DNA from: Bombus terrestris
Taxonomy: Eukaryota; Arthropoda; Insecta; Hymenoptera; Apidae
Assembly: GCF_910591885.1 (NCBI RefSeq)
Contig: NC_063274.1
Coordinates: forward strand, 18,870,164-18,934,163
DNA length: 64,000 nt
Direction: 5' to 3'
This document shows, piece after piece, positions 1 through 16,770 of this stretch. The position numbers were made by a program, and so were the translations under genes. Under the pieces are notes generated by a model, which was not told the DNA's origin, made no database searches, and saw nothing but the letters and a program-made list of their open reading frames with translations. How positions within the stretch are numbered: the first letter of the stretch is position 1; each line of letters begins with the position of its first letter.

Positions 1-2550
1 TCGATATAACGTATAACGTTATATACGATAACGATATAACGTATAACGTTATGAACTATATCGATATAACGTATAACGTTATATGCTATAACGATATAAC
101 GTATAACGTTATATACGATATCGATATAACGTATAACGTTATATACGATAACGATATAACGTATAACGTTATGAACTATAACGATATAACGTAAAACGTT
201 ATATACGATAACGATATATCGTATAACATTATGTACTATAACGATATAACGTAAAACGTTATATACGATAGCGATATATCGTATAACATTATGTACTATA
301 ACGATATAACGCATAACGTTATATACGATAACGATATAACGTATAACGTTATAAACTATATCGTTATAACGTATAACGTTATGTAGTATTACGATATAAC
401 GTATAACGTTATGTAGCATTACGATATAACGTATAACGTTATGTATTATTACGATATAACGTATAACGTTATAAACTATATCGTTATAACGTATAACGTT
501 ATGTAGTATTACGATATAACGTATAACGTTATATACTATAACGATATACCGTATAACGTTATATACGATAACGATATAACGTATAACGTTATATACGATA
601 CCGATATAACGTATAACGTTATATACGATAACGATATAACGTTTAACGTTATGTACTATAACGATATAACGTATAACGTTATATACGATAACGATATAAC
701 GTATAACGTTATATACTATATCGATTTAACGTAAAACGTTATATACTATATCGATATAATGTATAACGTTATATACGATAACGATATAACGTATAACGTT
801 ATGTACTATAACGATATAACGTATAACGTTATATACGATAACGATATAACGTATAACGTTATAAAATATATCGTTATAACGTATAACGTTATATACTATA
901 ACGATATAACGTATAACGTTATATGCGATAACGATATAACGTATAACGTTATATACTATATCGATTTAACGTAAAACGTTATATACTATATCGATATAAT
1001 GTATAACGTTATATACGATAACGATATAACGTAAAACGTTATATACTATATCGATATAACGTATAACGTTATAAACTATATCGTTATAACGTATAACGTT
1101 ATATACTATAACGATATAACGTATAACGTTATGTAGTATTACGATATAACGTATAACGTTATGTAGTATTACGATATAACGTATAACGTTATGTATTATT
1201 ACGATATAACGTATAACGTTATATGCTATAACGATATAACGTAAAACGTTATATACTATAACGATATAACGTTTAACGTTATGTACTATAACGATATAAC
1301 GTATAACGTTATATACGATAACGATATAACGTATAACGTTATATACTATATCGATTTAACGTAAAACGTTATATACTATATCGATGTAACGTATAACGTT
1401 ATATACTATAACGATATAACGTAAAACGTTATATACTATATCGATATAACGTATAACGTTATATACTATAACGATATAACGTATAACGTTATGTAGTATT
1501 ACGATATAACGTATAACGTTATGTAGTATTACGATATAACGTATAACGTTATATACGATAACGATATAACGCATAACGTTATATACTATAACGATATAAC
1601 GTAAAACGTTATATACTATAACGATATAACGTAAAACGTTATATACTATATCGATATAACGTATAACGTTATAAACTATATCGTTATAACGTATAAGGTT
1701 ATATACTATAACGATAGAACGTAAAACGTTATATACGATATCGATATAACGTATAACGTGATATGCTATATCGATATAACGTATAACGTTATATACTATA
1801 ACGATATAACGTCAAACGTTATATACGATAACGTTATAACGTATAACGTTATATACTATATCGATATAATGTATAACGTTATATACGATAACGATATAAC
1901 GTATAACGTTATGTACTATAACGATATAACGTATAACGTTATATACGATAACGATATAACGTATAACGTTATAAAATATATCGTTATAACGTATAACGTT
2001 ATATACTATAACGATATAACGTATAACGTTATATACGATAACGATATAACGTATAACGTTATGTAGTATTACGATATAGCGTATAACGTTATGTAGTATT
2101 ACGATATAACGTATAACGTTATGTAGTATTACGATATAACGTATAACGTTATGTAGTATTACGATATAACGTATAACGTTATATGCTATATCCATATAAC
2201 GTATAACGTTATATACTATAACGATGTAACGTAAAACGTTATATACGATAACGATATAACGTATAACGTTATGTACTATAACGATATAACGTAAAACGTT
2301 ATATACGATAACGATATAACGTATAACGTTATGTACTATAACGATATAACGTATAACGTTATATACGATAACGATATAACGGATAACGTTATATACGATA
2401 GCGATATAACGTATAACGTTATATACGATATCGATATAACGTATAACGTTATATACGATAACGATATAACGTATAGCGTTATATACGATAACGATATAAC
2501 GTATAACGTTATAAACTATATCGTTATAACGTATAACGTTATGTAGTATT

Positions 2551-2579
2551 ACGAAATTCGTATAACGTTATGTAGTATT
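2551..2579 (+). repeat. 29-bp monomer with a complex core mutation
   Basis: The bases TATAACG that normally follow ACGA are replaced by AATTCG, a net loss of 1 bp with several changes at once. It is a D-tail monomer. It shifts the array register from 1 to 0 modulo 30, and the long minus-strand open frame ends beside it. Confidence 0.9.
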
Positions 2580-4199
2580 ACTATATAACGTATAACGTTA
2601 TGTAGTATTACGATATAACGTATAACGTTATATACTATAACGATATACCGTATAATGTTATATACGATAACGATATAACGTATAACGTTATATACGATAG
2701 CGATATAACGCATAACGTTATATACTATATCGATATAACGTATAACGTTATATGCTATAACGATATAACGTAAAACGTTATATACGATATCGATATAACG
2801 TATAACGTTATATACGATAACGATATAACGTATAACGTTATGAACTATAACGATATAACGTAAAACGTTATATACGATAACGATATATCGTATAACATTA
2901 TGTACTATAACGATATAACGTAAAACGTTATATACGATAGCGATATATCGTATAACATTATGTACTATAACGATATAACGTATAACGTTATATACGATAA
3001 CGATATAACGTATAACGTTATAAACTATATCGTTATAACGTATAACGTTATGTAGTATTACGATATAACGTATAACGTTATGTAGCATTACGATATAACG
3101 TATAACGTTATATACTATAACGATATACCGTATAACGTTATATACGATAACGATATAACGTATAACGTTATATACGATAGCGATATAACGTAAAACGTTA
3201 TATACGATAACGATATAACGTATAACGTTATATACGATAACGATATAACGTATAACGTTATATAGTATTACGATATAACGTATAACGTTATATACGATAA
3301 CGATATAACGCATAACATTATATACCATAACGATATAACGTAAAACGTTATATACTATAACGATATAACGTATAACGTTATATACGATAACGATATAACG
3401 TATAACGTTATAAACTATATCGTTATAACGTATAACGTTATGTAGCATTACGATATAACGTATAACGTTATATACTATAACGATATACCGTATAACGTTA
3501 TATACGATAACGATATAACGTATAACGTTATATACGATAGCGATATAACGTATAACGTTATATACGATAACGATATAACGTTTAACGTTATGTACTATAA
3601 CGATATAACGTATAACGTTATATACTATATCGATATAACGTATAACGTTATATGCTATAACGATATAACGTATAACGTTATATACTGTAACGATATAACG
3701 TATAACGTTATATACTATAACGATATAACGTATAACGTTATATACGATAACGATATAACGTATAACGTTATGTAGTATTACGATATAACGTAAAACGTTA
3801 TATACTATAACGATATAACGTAAAACGTTATATACGATAACGATATAACGTATAACGTTATATACGATAACGATACAACGTATAACGTTATAAACTATAT
3901 CGTTATAACGTATAACGTTATATGCTATATCCATATAACGTATAACGTTATATACTATATCGATATAACGTATAACGTTATATGCTATAACGATATAACG
4001 TATAACGTTATAAGCTATATCGTTATAACGTATAACGTGATATGCTATATCGATATAACGTATAACGTTATATACTATAACGATATAACGTAAAACGTTA
4101 TATACGATAACGATATAACGTATAACGTTATAAAATATATCGTTATAACGTATAACGTTATATACTATAACGATATAACGTATAACGTTATATACGATA

Positions 4200-4409
4200 A
4201 CGATATAACGTATAACGTTATGTAGTATTACGATATAACGTATAACGTTATGTAGTATTACGATATAACGTATAACGTTATGTAGTATTACGATATAACG
4301 TATAACGTTATGTAGTATTACGATATAACGTATAACGTTATGTAGTATTACGATATAACGTATAACGTTATGTAGTATTACGATATAACGTATAACGTTA
4401 TGTAGTATT
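4200..4409 (+). repeat. Run of 7 consecutive D monomers
   Basis: Seven uninterrupted ATGTAGTATT-tail monomers, the longest such run I found. It is followed by J with CCATATAAC. A five-copy run with the same right flank lies 300 bp away at 4500-4649. Confidence 0.92.
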
Positions 4410-4499
4410 ACGATATAACGTATAACGTTATATGCTATATCCATATAACGTATAACGTTATATACTATAACGATGTAACGTAAAACGTTATATACGATA

Positions 4500-4649
4500 A
4501 CGATATAACGTATAACGTTATGTAGTATTACGATATAACGTATAACGTTATGTAGTATTACGATATAACGTATAACGTTATGTAGTATTACGATATAACG
4601 TATAACGTTATGTAGTATTACGATATAACGTATAACGTTATGTAGTATT
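4500..4649 (+). repeat. Run of 5 consecutive D monomers
   Basis: It follows C with GATGTAACG, GTAAAACG and A, and is followed by J with CCATATAAC, exactly as the seven-copy run is. With 4200-4409 it forms a local tandem pair differing in D copy number. Confidence 0.92.
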
Positions 4650-7600
4650 ACGATATAACGTATAACGTTATATGCTATATCCATATAACGTATAACGTTA
4701 TATACTATAACGATGTAACGTAAAACGTTATATACGATAACGATATAACGTATAACGTTATGTACTATAACGATATAACGTAAAACGTTATATACGATAA
4801 CGATATAACGTATAACGTCATGTACTATAACGATATAACGTAAAACGTTATATACGATATCGATATAACGTATAACGTTATATACGATAACGATATAACG
4901 TATAACGTTATGTACTATAACGATATGACGTAAAACGTTATATACGATAACGATATAACGTATAACGTTATGTACTATAACGATATAACGTATAACGTTA
5001 TATACGATAACGATATAACGTATAACGTTATAAACTATATCGTTATAACGTATAACGTTATGTAGTATTACGATATAACGTATAACGTTATGTAGTATTA
5101 CGATATAACGTATAACGTTATGTAGTATTACGATATAACGTATAACGTTATATACTATAACGATATACCGTATAATGTTATATACGATAACGATATAACG
5201 TATAACGTTATATACGATAGCGATATAACGCATAACGTTATATACTATATCGATATAACGTATAACGTTATATACTATATCGATATAACGGATAACGTTA
5301 TATACGATAACGATATAACATATAACGTTATGTAGTATTACGATATAACGTATAACGTTATGTAGTATTACGATATAACGTATAACGTTATATACTATAA
5401 CGATATACCGTATAACGTTATATACGATAACGATATAACGTATAACGTTATGTACTATAACGATATAACGTATAACGTTATATACGATAACGATATATCG
5501 TATAACATTATGTACTATAACGATATAACTTATAACGTTATATACGATAACGATATAACGTATAACGTTATAAACTATATCGTTATAACGTATAACGTTA
5601 TGTAGTATTACGATATAACGTATAACGTTATGTAGTATTACGATATAACGTATAACGTTATATACTATAACGATATACCGTATAACGTTATATACGATAA
5701 CGATATAACGTATAACGTTATATACTATATCGATATAACGGATAACGTTATATACGATAGCGATATAACGTATAACGTTATATACGATAACGATATAACG
5801 TATAACGTTATGTACTATAACGATATAACGTATAACGTTATATACTCTAACGATATAACGTAAAACGTTATATACGATATCGATATAACGTATAACGTTA
5901 TATACTATAACGATATAACGTAAAACGTTATATACGATAACGATATAACGTATAACGTTATAAGCTATATCGTTATAACGTATAACGTGATATGCTATAT
6001 CGATATATCGTATAACGTTATATACGATAACGATATAACGTATAACGTTATGTAGTATTACGATATAACGTATAACGTTATGTAGTATTACGATATAACG
6101 TATAACGTTATGTAGTATTACGATATAACGTATAACGTTATGTAGTATTACGATATAACGTATAACGTTATGTAGTATTACGATATAACGTATAACGTTA
6201 TATGCTATATCCATATAACGTATAACGTTATATACTATAACGATATAACGTAAAACGTTATATACGATAACGATATAACGTATAACGTTATGTACTATAA
6301 CGATATAACGTAAAACGTTATATACGATAACGATATAACGTATAACGTTATGTACTATAACGATATAACGTATAACGTTATATACGATAACGATATAACG
6401 TATAACGTTATGTACTATAACGATATAACGTAAAACGTTATATACGATAACGTTATAACGTATAACGTTATATACTATATCGTTATAACGTATAACGTGA
6501 TATGCTATATCGATTTAACGTAAAACGTTATATACTATATCGATGTAACGTATAACGTTATATACTATAACGATATAACGTAAAACGTTATATACTATAT
6601 CGATATAACGTATAACGTTATATACTATAACGATATAACGTATAACGTTATGAAGTATTACGATATAACGTATAACGTTATGTAGTATTACGATATAACG
6701 TATAACGTTATATACGATAACGATATAACGCATAACGTTATATACCATAACGATATAACGTAAAACGTTATATACTATAACGATATAACGTAAAACGTTA
6801 TATACGATAACGATATAACGTATAACGTTATATACGATAACGATATAACGTATAACGTTATATACGATAACGATATAACGTATAACGTTATAAACTATAT
6901 CGTTATAACGTATAACGTTATATGCTATATCCATATAACGTATAACGTTATATACGATAACGATATAACGTATAACGTTATATACGATAGCGATATAACG
7001 TATAACGTTATATACGATAACGATATAAAGTATAACGTCATGTACTATAACGATATAAAGTATAACGTTGTATACGATAACGATATAACGTATAACGTTA
7101 TAAACTATATCGTTATAACGGATAACGTTATATACTATATCGATATAATGTATAACGTTATATACGATAACGATATAACGTATAACGTTATGTACTATAA
7201 CGATATAACGTATAACGTTATATACGATAACGATATAACGTATAACGTTAAAAACTATATCGTTATAACGTATAACGTCATATACTATATCGATATAATG
7301 TATAACGTTATATACTATAACGATATAACGTAAAACGTTATATACGATAACGATATAACGTATAACGTTATAAGCTATATCGTTATAACGTATAACGTGA
7401 TATGCTATATCGATATAACGTATAACGTTATATACTATAACGATATAACGTCAAACGTTATATACGATAACGTTATAACGTATAACGTTAAAAACTATAT
7501 CGTTATAACGTATAACGTTATATACTATATCGATATAACGTATAACGTTATGTACTATAACGATATAACGTACAACGTTATATACGATAGCGATATAACG

Positions 7601-8069
7601 TATAACGTTATGTACTATAACGATATAACGTATAACGTTATATACGATAACGATATAACGTATAACGTTATAAGCTATATCGTTATAACGTATAACGTGA
7701 TATGCTATATCGATATAACGTATAACGTTATATACTATAACGATATAACGTAAAACGTTATATACGATAACGATATAACGTATAACGTTATAAAATATAT
7801 CGTTATAACGTATAACGTTATATACTATAACGATATAACGTATAACGTTATATACGATAACGATATAACGTATAACGTTATGTAGTATTACGATATAACG
7901 TATAACGTTATATGCTATATCCATATAACGCATAACGTTATATACTATAACGATATAACGTAAAACGTTATATACGATAACGATATAACGTATAACGTTA
8001 TGTACTATAACGATATAACGTAAAACGTTATATACGATAACGATATAACGTATAACGTTATGTACTATA

Positions 8070-8091
8070 ACGTATAACGTTATGTACTATA
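8070..8091 (+). repeat. 22-bp monomer lacking one 8-bp subunit
   Basis: The monomer reads ACGTATAACG where ACGATATAACGTATAACG is usual, so exactly ATATAACG, one (TA)nACG subunit, is missing. Its tail is B, like the monomer before it. The register moves from 0 to 22 modulo 30. Confidence 0.92.
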
Positions 8092-8160
8092 ACGATATAA
8101 CGTATAACGTTATATACGATAACGATATAACGGATAACGTTATATACGATAGCGATATAA

Positions 8161-11100
8161 CGTATAACGTTATATACGATAACGATATAACGTATAACGT
8201 TATGTACTATAACGATATAACGTATAACGTTATATACTATAACGATATAACGTAAAACGTTATATACGATATCGATATAACGTATAACGTTATATACGAT
8301 AACGATATAACGTATAACGTTATGTACTATAACGATATACCGTATAATGTTATATACGATAACGATATAACGTATAACGTTATATACGATAGCGATATAA
8401 CGCATAACGTTATATACTATATCGATATAACGTATAACGTTATATACTATATCGATATAACGGATAACGTTATATACGATAACGATATAACATATAACGT
8501 TATGTAGTATTACGATATAACGTATAACGTTATGTAGTATTACGATATAACGTATAACGTTATGTAGTATTACGATATAACGTATAACGCTATATACGAT
8601 AACAATATAACGTATAACGTTATAAACTGTATCGTTATAACGTATAACGTTATGTAGTATTACGATATAACGTATAACGTTATGTACTATTACGATATAA
8701 CGTATAACGTTATATACTATAACGATATACCGTATAACGTTATATACGATAACGATATAACGTATAACGTTATATACTATATCGATATAACGGATAACGT
8801 TATATACGATAGCGATATAACGTATAACGTTATATACGATAACGATATAACGTATAACGTTATGTACTATAACGATATAACGTATAACGTTATATACTCT
8901 AACGATATAACGTAAAACGTTATATACGATATCGATATAACGTATAACGTTATATACGATAACGATATAACGTATAACGTTATGAACTATAACGATATAA
9001 CGTAAAACGTTATATACGATAACGATATATCGTATAACATTATGTACTATAACGATATAACGTAAAACGTTATATACGATAACGATATATCGTATAACAT
9101 TATGTACTATAACGATATAACGTATAACGTTATATACTATAACGATATAACGTATAACGTTATGTAGTATTACGATATAACGTATAACGTTATGTAGTAT
9201 TACGATATAACGTATAACGTTATATACGATAACGATATAACGCATAACGTTATATACCATAACGATATAACGTAAAACGTTATATACTATAACGATATAA
9301 CGTAAAACGTTATATACGATAACGATATAACGTATAACGTTATATACGATAACGATATAACGTATAACGATATAAACTATATCGTTATAACGTATAACGT
9401 TATATGCTATATCCATATAACGTATAACGTTATATACTATATCGATATAACGTATAACGTTATATGCTATAACGCTATAACGTATAACGTTATGTAGTAT
9501 TACGATATAACGTATAACGTTATGTAGTATTACGATATAACGTATAACGTTATGTAGTATTACGATATAACGTATAACGTTATATACGATAACGATATAA
9601 CGCATAACATTATATACCATAACGATATAACGTAAAACGTTATATACTATAACGATATTACGTAAAATGTTATATACGATAACGATATAACGTATAACGT
9701 TATATACGATAACGATACAACGTATAACGTTATAAACTATATCGTTATAACGTATAACGTTATATGCTATATCCATATAACGTATAACGTTATATACTAT
9801 ATCGATATAACGTATAACGTTAGATGCTATAACGATATAACGTATAACGTTATATACTGTAACGATATAACGTATAACGTTATATACTATAACGATATAA
9901 CGTATAACGTTATATACGATAACGATATAACGTATAACGTTATGTAGTATTACGATATAACGTATAACGTTATATGCTATATCCATATAACGTATAACGT
10001 TATATACTATAACGATATAACGTATAACGTTATGTACTATAACGATATAACGTATAACGTTGTATACGATAACGATATAGCGTATAACGTTATAAACTAT
10101 ATCGTTATAACGTATAACGTTATATACTATATCGATATAATGTATAACGTTATATACGATAACGATATAACGTATAACGTTATGTACTATAACGATATAA
10201 CGTATAACGTTAAAAACTATATCGTTATAACGTATAACGTTATATACTATATGGATATAATGTATAACGTTATATACTATAACGATATAACGTAAAACGT
10301 TATATACGATAACGATATAACGTATAACGTTATAAGCTATATCGTTATAACGTATAACGTGATATGCTATATCGATATAACGTATAACGTTATATACTAT
10401 AACGATATAACGTCAAACGTTATATACGATAACGATATAACGTATAACGTTATATACGATAACGATATAACGTATAACGTTATCAACTATATCGTTATAA
10501 CGTATAACGTTATGTAGTATTACGATATAACGTATAACGTTATGTAGTATTACGATATAACGTATAACGTTATGTAGTATTACGATATAACGTATAACGT
10601 TATATACGATAACGATATAACGCATAACGTTATATACCATAACGATATAACGTAAAACGTTATATACTATAACGATATAACGTAAAACGTTATATACGAT
10701 AACGATATAACGTATAACGTTATATACGATAACGATATAACGTATAACGTTATAAACTATATCGTTATAACGTATAACGTTATATGCTATATCCATATAA
10801 CGTATAACGTTATATACTATATCGATATAACGTATAACGTTATATGCTATAACGCTATAACGTATAACGTTATATACTGTAACGATATAACGTATAACGT
10901 TATATACTATAACGATATAACGTATAACGTTATATACGATAACGATATAACGTATAACGTTATGTAGTATTACGATATAACGTATAACGTTATGTAGTAT
11001 TACGATATAACGTATAACGTTATGTAGTATTACGATATAACGTATAACGTTATATACGATAACGATATAACGCATAACATTATATACCATAACGATATAA

Positions 11101-11310
11101 CGTAAAACGTTATATACTATAACGATATAACGTAAAACGTTATATACGATAACGATATAACGTATAACGTTATATACGATAACGATACAACGTATAACGT
11201 TATAAACTATATCGTTATAACGTATAACGTTATATGCTATATCCATATAACGTATAACGTTATATACTATATCGATATAACGTATAACGTTAGATGCTAT
11301 AACGATATAA
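8161..11310 (+). repeat. Higher-order block, distant copy 3 of the 3.57-kb family
   Basis: It aligns with 17011-20280 at an offset of 8,850 bp, then 8,880 after a one-monomer (D) difference near 9.2 kb, then 8,970 after a three-monomer difference at 9481. It shares the rare markers AACGCTATATACG (8588), AAACTGTATCG, AACGCTATAACG (9471) and CGATATTACG (9655). Every length difference is a whole number of monomers. Confidence 0.85.
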
Positions 11311-12990
11311 CGTAAAACGTTATATACGATAACGATATAACGTATAACGTTATATACGATAACGATATAACGTATAACGTTATGTAGTATTACGATATAA
11401 CGTATAACGTTATATGCTATATCCATATAACGTATAACGTTATATACTATAACGATATAACGTATAACGTTATGTACTATAACGATATAACGTATAACGT
11501 TGTATACGATAACGATATAACGTATAACGTTATAAACTATATCGTTATAACGTATAACGTTATATACGATAACGATATAACGTATAACGTTAAAAACTAT
11601 ATCGTTATAACGTATAACGTTATATACTATATGGATATAATGTATAACGTTATATACTATAACGATATAACGTAAAACGTTATATACGATAACGATATAA
11701 CGTATAACGTTATAAGCTATATCGTTATAACGTATAACGTGATATGCTATATCGATATAACGTATAACGTTATATACTATAACGATATAACGTCAAACGT
11801 TATACACGATAACGATATAACGTATAACGTTAAATACGATAACGATATAACGTATAACGTTATAAACTATATCGTTATAACGTATAACGTTATATGCTAT
11901 ATCCATATAACGTATAACGTTATATACTATATCGATATAACGTATAACGTTATATGCTATAACGATATAACGTATAACGTTATATACGATAACGATATAA
12001 CGTATAACGTTAAAAACTATATCGTTATAACGTATAACGTTATATACTATATGGATATAATGTATAACGTTATATACTATAACGATATAACGTAAAACGT
12101 TATATACGATAACGATATAACGTATAACGTTATAAGCTATATCGTTATAACGTATAACGTGATATGCTTTAACGATATAACGTATAACGTTATATACGAT
12201 AACGATATAACGTATAACGTTAAAAACTATATCGTTATAACGTATAACGTTATATACTATATCGATATAATGTATAACGTTATATACGATAACGATATAA
12301 CGTATAACGTTATGTAGTATTACGATATAACGTATAACGTTATATACTATAACGATATACCGTATAACGTTATATACGATAACGATATAACGTATAACGT
12401 TATATAGGATAGCGATATAACGTATAACGTTATATACGATAACGATATAACGTTTAACGTTATGTACTATAACGATATAACGTATAACGTTATATACGAT
12501 AACGATATAACGTATAACGTTATATACTATATCGATTTAACGTAAAACGTTATATACTATATCGATGTAACGTAAAACGTTATATACTATATCGATATAA
12601 CGTATAACGTTATAAACTATATCGTTATAACGTATAACGTTATATACTATATCGATATAACGTATGACGTTATATACTATAACGATATAACGTATAACGT
12701 TATGTAGTATTACGATATAACGTATAACGTTATGTAGTATTACGATATAACGTATAACGTTATATACGATAACGATATAACGTAAAACGTTATATACGAT
12801 AACGATATAACGTATAACGTTATATACGATAACGATATAACGTATAACGTTATAAACTATATCGTTATAACGTATAACGTTATATGCTATATCCATATAA
12901 CGTATAACGTTATATACGATAACGATATAACGTATAACGTTATATACGATAGCGATATAACGTATAACGTTATATACGATAACGATATAA

Positions 12991-13110
12991 CGTATAACGT
13001 CATGTACTATAACGATATAAAGTATAACGTTGTATACGATAACGATATAACGTATAACGTTATAAACTATATCGTTATAACGGATAACGTTATATACTAT
13101 ATCGATATAA
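12991..13110 (+). repeat. Four-copy marker cassette (CATGTACTATAACG ... AAGTATAACG)
   Basis: B in a CATGTAC context, AAGTATAACGTTGTATACG, E, then CGGATAACG is read here and at about 7030-7140, 25951-26070 and 40681-40800. Offsets are 5,962 bp (5,970 less the 8-bp deletion at 8070), 12,960 and 14,730 bp. These rare linked changes make the four loci clear paralogues. Confidence 0.88.
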
Positions 13111-13581
13111 TGTATAACGTTATATACGATAACGATATAACGTATAACGTTATGTACTATAACGGTATAACGTATAACGTTATATACGATAACGATATAA
13201 CGTATAACGTTAAAAACTATATCGTTATAACGTATAACGTTATATACTATATCGATATAATGTATAACGTTATATACTATAACGATATAACGTAAAACGT
13301 TATATACGATAACGATATAACGTATAACGTTATAAGCTATATCGTTATAACGTATAACGTGATATGCTATATCGATATAACGTATAACGTTATATACTAT
13401 AACGATATAACGTCAAACGTTATATACGATAACGTTATAACGTATAACGTTATATACTATATCGATATAATGTATAACGTTATATACGATAACGATATAA
13501 CGTATAACGTTATAAAATATATCGTTATAACGTATAACGTTATATACTATAACGATATAACGTATAACGTTATATACGATA

Positions 13582-13761
13582 ACGATATAACGTATAACGT
13601 TATGTAGTATTACGATATAACGTATAACGTTATGTAGTATTACGATATAACGTATAACGTTATGTAGTATTACGATATGACGTATAACGTTATGTAGTAT
13701 TACGATATAACGTATAACGTTATGCAGTATTACGATATAACGTATAACGTTATGTAGTATT
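13582..13761 (+). repeat. Run of 6 D monomers (one ATGCAGTATT)
   Basis: Six D-type monomers lie between an A monomer and J with CCATATAAC. The third contributes the GATATGACG junction and the fifth has ATGCAGTATT. Both private changes are repeated in the paralogue at about 26542-26721. Confidence 0.9.
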
Positions 13762-15900
13762 ACGATATAACGTATAACGTTATATGCTATATCCATATAA
13801 CGTATAACGTTATATACTATAACGATATAACGTAAAACGTTATATACGATAACGATATAACGTATAACGTTATGTACTATAACGATATAACGTAAAACGT
13901 TATATACGATAACGATATAACGTATAACGTTATGTACTATAACGATATAACGTATAACGTTATATACGATAACGATATAACGGATAACGTTATATACGAT
14001 AGCGATATAACGTATAACGTTATATACGATAACGATATAACGTATAACGTTATGTACTATAACGATATAACGTATAACGTTATATACTATAACGATATAA
14101 CGTAAAACGTTATATACGATAACGATACAACGTATGACGTTATAAACTATATCGTTATAACGTATAACGTTATATGCTATATCCATATAACGTATAACGT
14201 TATATACTATATCGATATAACGTATAACGTTAGATGCTATAACGATATAACGTATAACGTTAGATGCTATAACGATATAACGTATAACGTTATATACTGT
14301 AACGATATAACGTATAACGTTATGTAGTATTACGATATAACGTATAACGTTATATGCTATATCCATATAACGTATAACGTTATATACTATAACGATATAA
14401 CGTATAACGTTATGTACTATAACGATATAACGTATAACGTTGTATACGATAACGATATAGCGTATAACGTTATAAACTATATCGTTATAACGTATAACGT
14501 TATATACTATATCGATATAATGTATAACGTTATATACGATAACGATATAACGTATAACGTTAGATGCTATAACGATATAACGTATAACGTTATATACTGT
14601 AACGATATAACGTATAACGTTATATACTATAACGATATAACGTATAACGTTATATACGATAACGATATAACGTATAACGTTATGTAGTATTACGATATAA
14701 CGTATAACGTTATATGCTATATCCATATAACGTATAACGTTATATACTATAACGATATAACGTATAACGTTATGTACTATAACGATATAACGTATAACGT
14801 TGTATACGATAACGATATAGCGTATAACGTTATAAACTATATCGTTATAACGTATAACGTTATATACTATATCGATATAATGTATAACGTTATATACGAT
14901 AACGATATAACGTATAACGTTATGTACTATAACGATATAACGTATAACGTTAAAAACTATATCGTTATAACGTATAACGTTATATACTATATGGATATAA
15001 TGTATAACGTTATATACTATAACGATATAACGTAAAACGTTATATACGATAACGATATAACGTATAACGTTATAAGCTATATCGTTATAACGTATAACGT
15101 GATATGCTATATCGATATAACGTATAACGTTATATACTATAACGATATAACGTCAAACGTTATATACGATAACGATATAACGTATAACGTTATATACGAT
15201 AACGATATAACGTATAACGTTATAAACTATATCGTTATAACGTATAACGTTATGTAGTATTACGATATAACGTATAACGTTATGTAGTATTACGATATTA
15301 CGTATAACGTTATGTAGTATTACGATATAACGTATAACGTTATATACGATAACGATATAACGCATAACGTTATATACCATAACGATATAACGTAAAACGT
15401 TATATACTATAACGATATAACGTAAAACGTTATATACGATAACGATATAACGTATAACGTTATATACGATAACGATATAACGTATAACGTTATATGCTAT
15501 AACGCTATAACGTATAACGTTATGTAGTATTACGATATAACGTATTTCGTTATGTAGTATTACGATATAACGTATATCGTTATGTAGTATTACGATATAA
15601 CGTATAACGTTATGTAGTATTACGATATAACGTATAACGTTATATGCTATATCCATATAACGTATAACGTTATATACTATAACGATATAACGTAAAACGT
15701 TATATACTATATCGATATAACGTAAAACGTTATATACGATAACGATATAACGTATAACGTTATATACTATAACGATATAACGTATAACGTTATATACGAT
15801 AACGATATAACGTATAACGTTATGTAGTATTACGATATAACGTATAACGTTATATGCTATATCCATATAACGTATAACGTTATATACTATAACGATATAA

Positions 15901-16200
15901 CGTATAACGTTATGTACTATAACGATATAACGTATAACGTTGTATACGATAACGATATAACGTATAACGTTATAAACTATATCGTTATAACGTATAACGA
16001 TATATACGATAACGATATAACGTATAACGTTAAAAACTATATCGTTATAACGTATAACGTTATGTACTATAACGATATAACGTATAACGTTGTATACGAT
16101 AACGATATAACGTATAACGTTATAAACTATATCGTTATAACGTATAACGTTATATACGATAACGATATAACGTATAACGTTAAAAACTATATCGTTATAA
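15901..16200 (+). repeat. 150-bp (5-monomer) tandem duplication
   Basis: The order B, GTTGTATACG, E, A, G is read twice, at 15901-16050 and 16051-16200. The first copy has ACGATATATACG in place of ACGTTATATACG near 16000. The same double unit occurs at 33241-33540. Confidence 0.9.
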
Positions 16201-16770
16201 CGTATAACGTTATATACTATATGGATATAATGTATAACGTTATATACTATAACGATATAACGTAAAACGTTATATACGATAACGATATAACGTATAACGT
16301 TATAAGCTATATCGTTATAACGTATAACGTGATATGCTATATCGATATAACGTATAACGTTATATACTATAACGATATAACGTCAAACGTTATACACGAT
16401 AACGATATAACGTATAACGTTATATACGATAACGATATAACGTATAACGTTATAAACTATATCGTTATAACGTATAACGTTATATGCTATATCCATATAA
16501 CGTATAACGTTATATACTATATCGATATAACGTATAACGTTATATGCTATAACGATATAACGTATAACGTTATATACGATAACGATATAACGTATAACGT
16601 TAAAAACTATATCGTTATAACGTATAACGTTATATACTATATGGATATAATGTATAACGTTATATACTATAACGATATAACGTAAAACGTTATATACGAT
16701 AACGATATAACGTATAACGTTATAAGCTATATCGTTATAACGTATAACGTGATATGCTATAACGATATAA

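Larger units (their letters stand above)
1..8091 (+). repeat. Array domain 1: mixed monomers with long D runs; no gene
   Basis: This part contains only monomers of the 30-bp satellite. It has two register breaks, at 2551-2579 and 8070-8091. It holds runs of consecutive D monomers (4, 7, 5 and 5 copies) and pairs of B followed by GTAAAACG monomers. A linked marker also recurs near 4010-4050, 5970-6000 and 7370-7410: tail ATAAGCTATA, then a TCGTTATAAC start, then ACGTGATATG. The GTTTAACG-ACTATATCG pairing that dominates after 42 kb is not seen here. Confidence 0.85.
11341..13800 (+). repeat. Linking cassette, copy 1 (repeats at 23.7-26.8 kb)
   Basis: It pairs with 23731-26760 at offsets that step from 12,390 to 12,540 and 12,960 bp, that is by 5 and 14 monomers. 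Shared landmarks are TATACACGATAACG (11811/24201), GATATGCTTTAACG (12161/24701), CATGTACTATAACG with AAGTATAACG (12991/25951) and the six-copy D run containing ATGCAGTATT (13731/26691). Confidence 0.85.
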
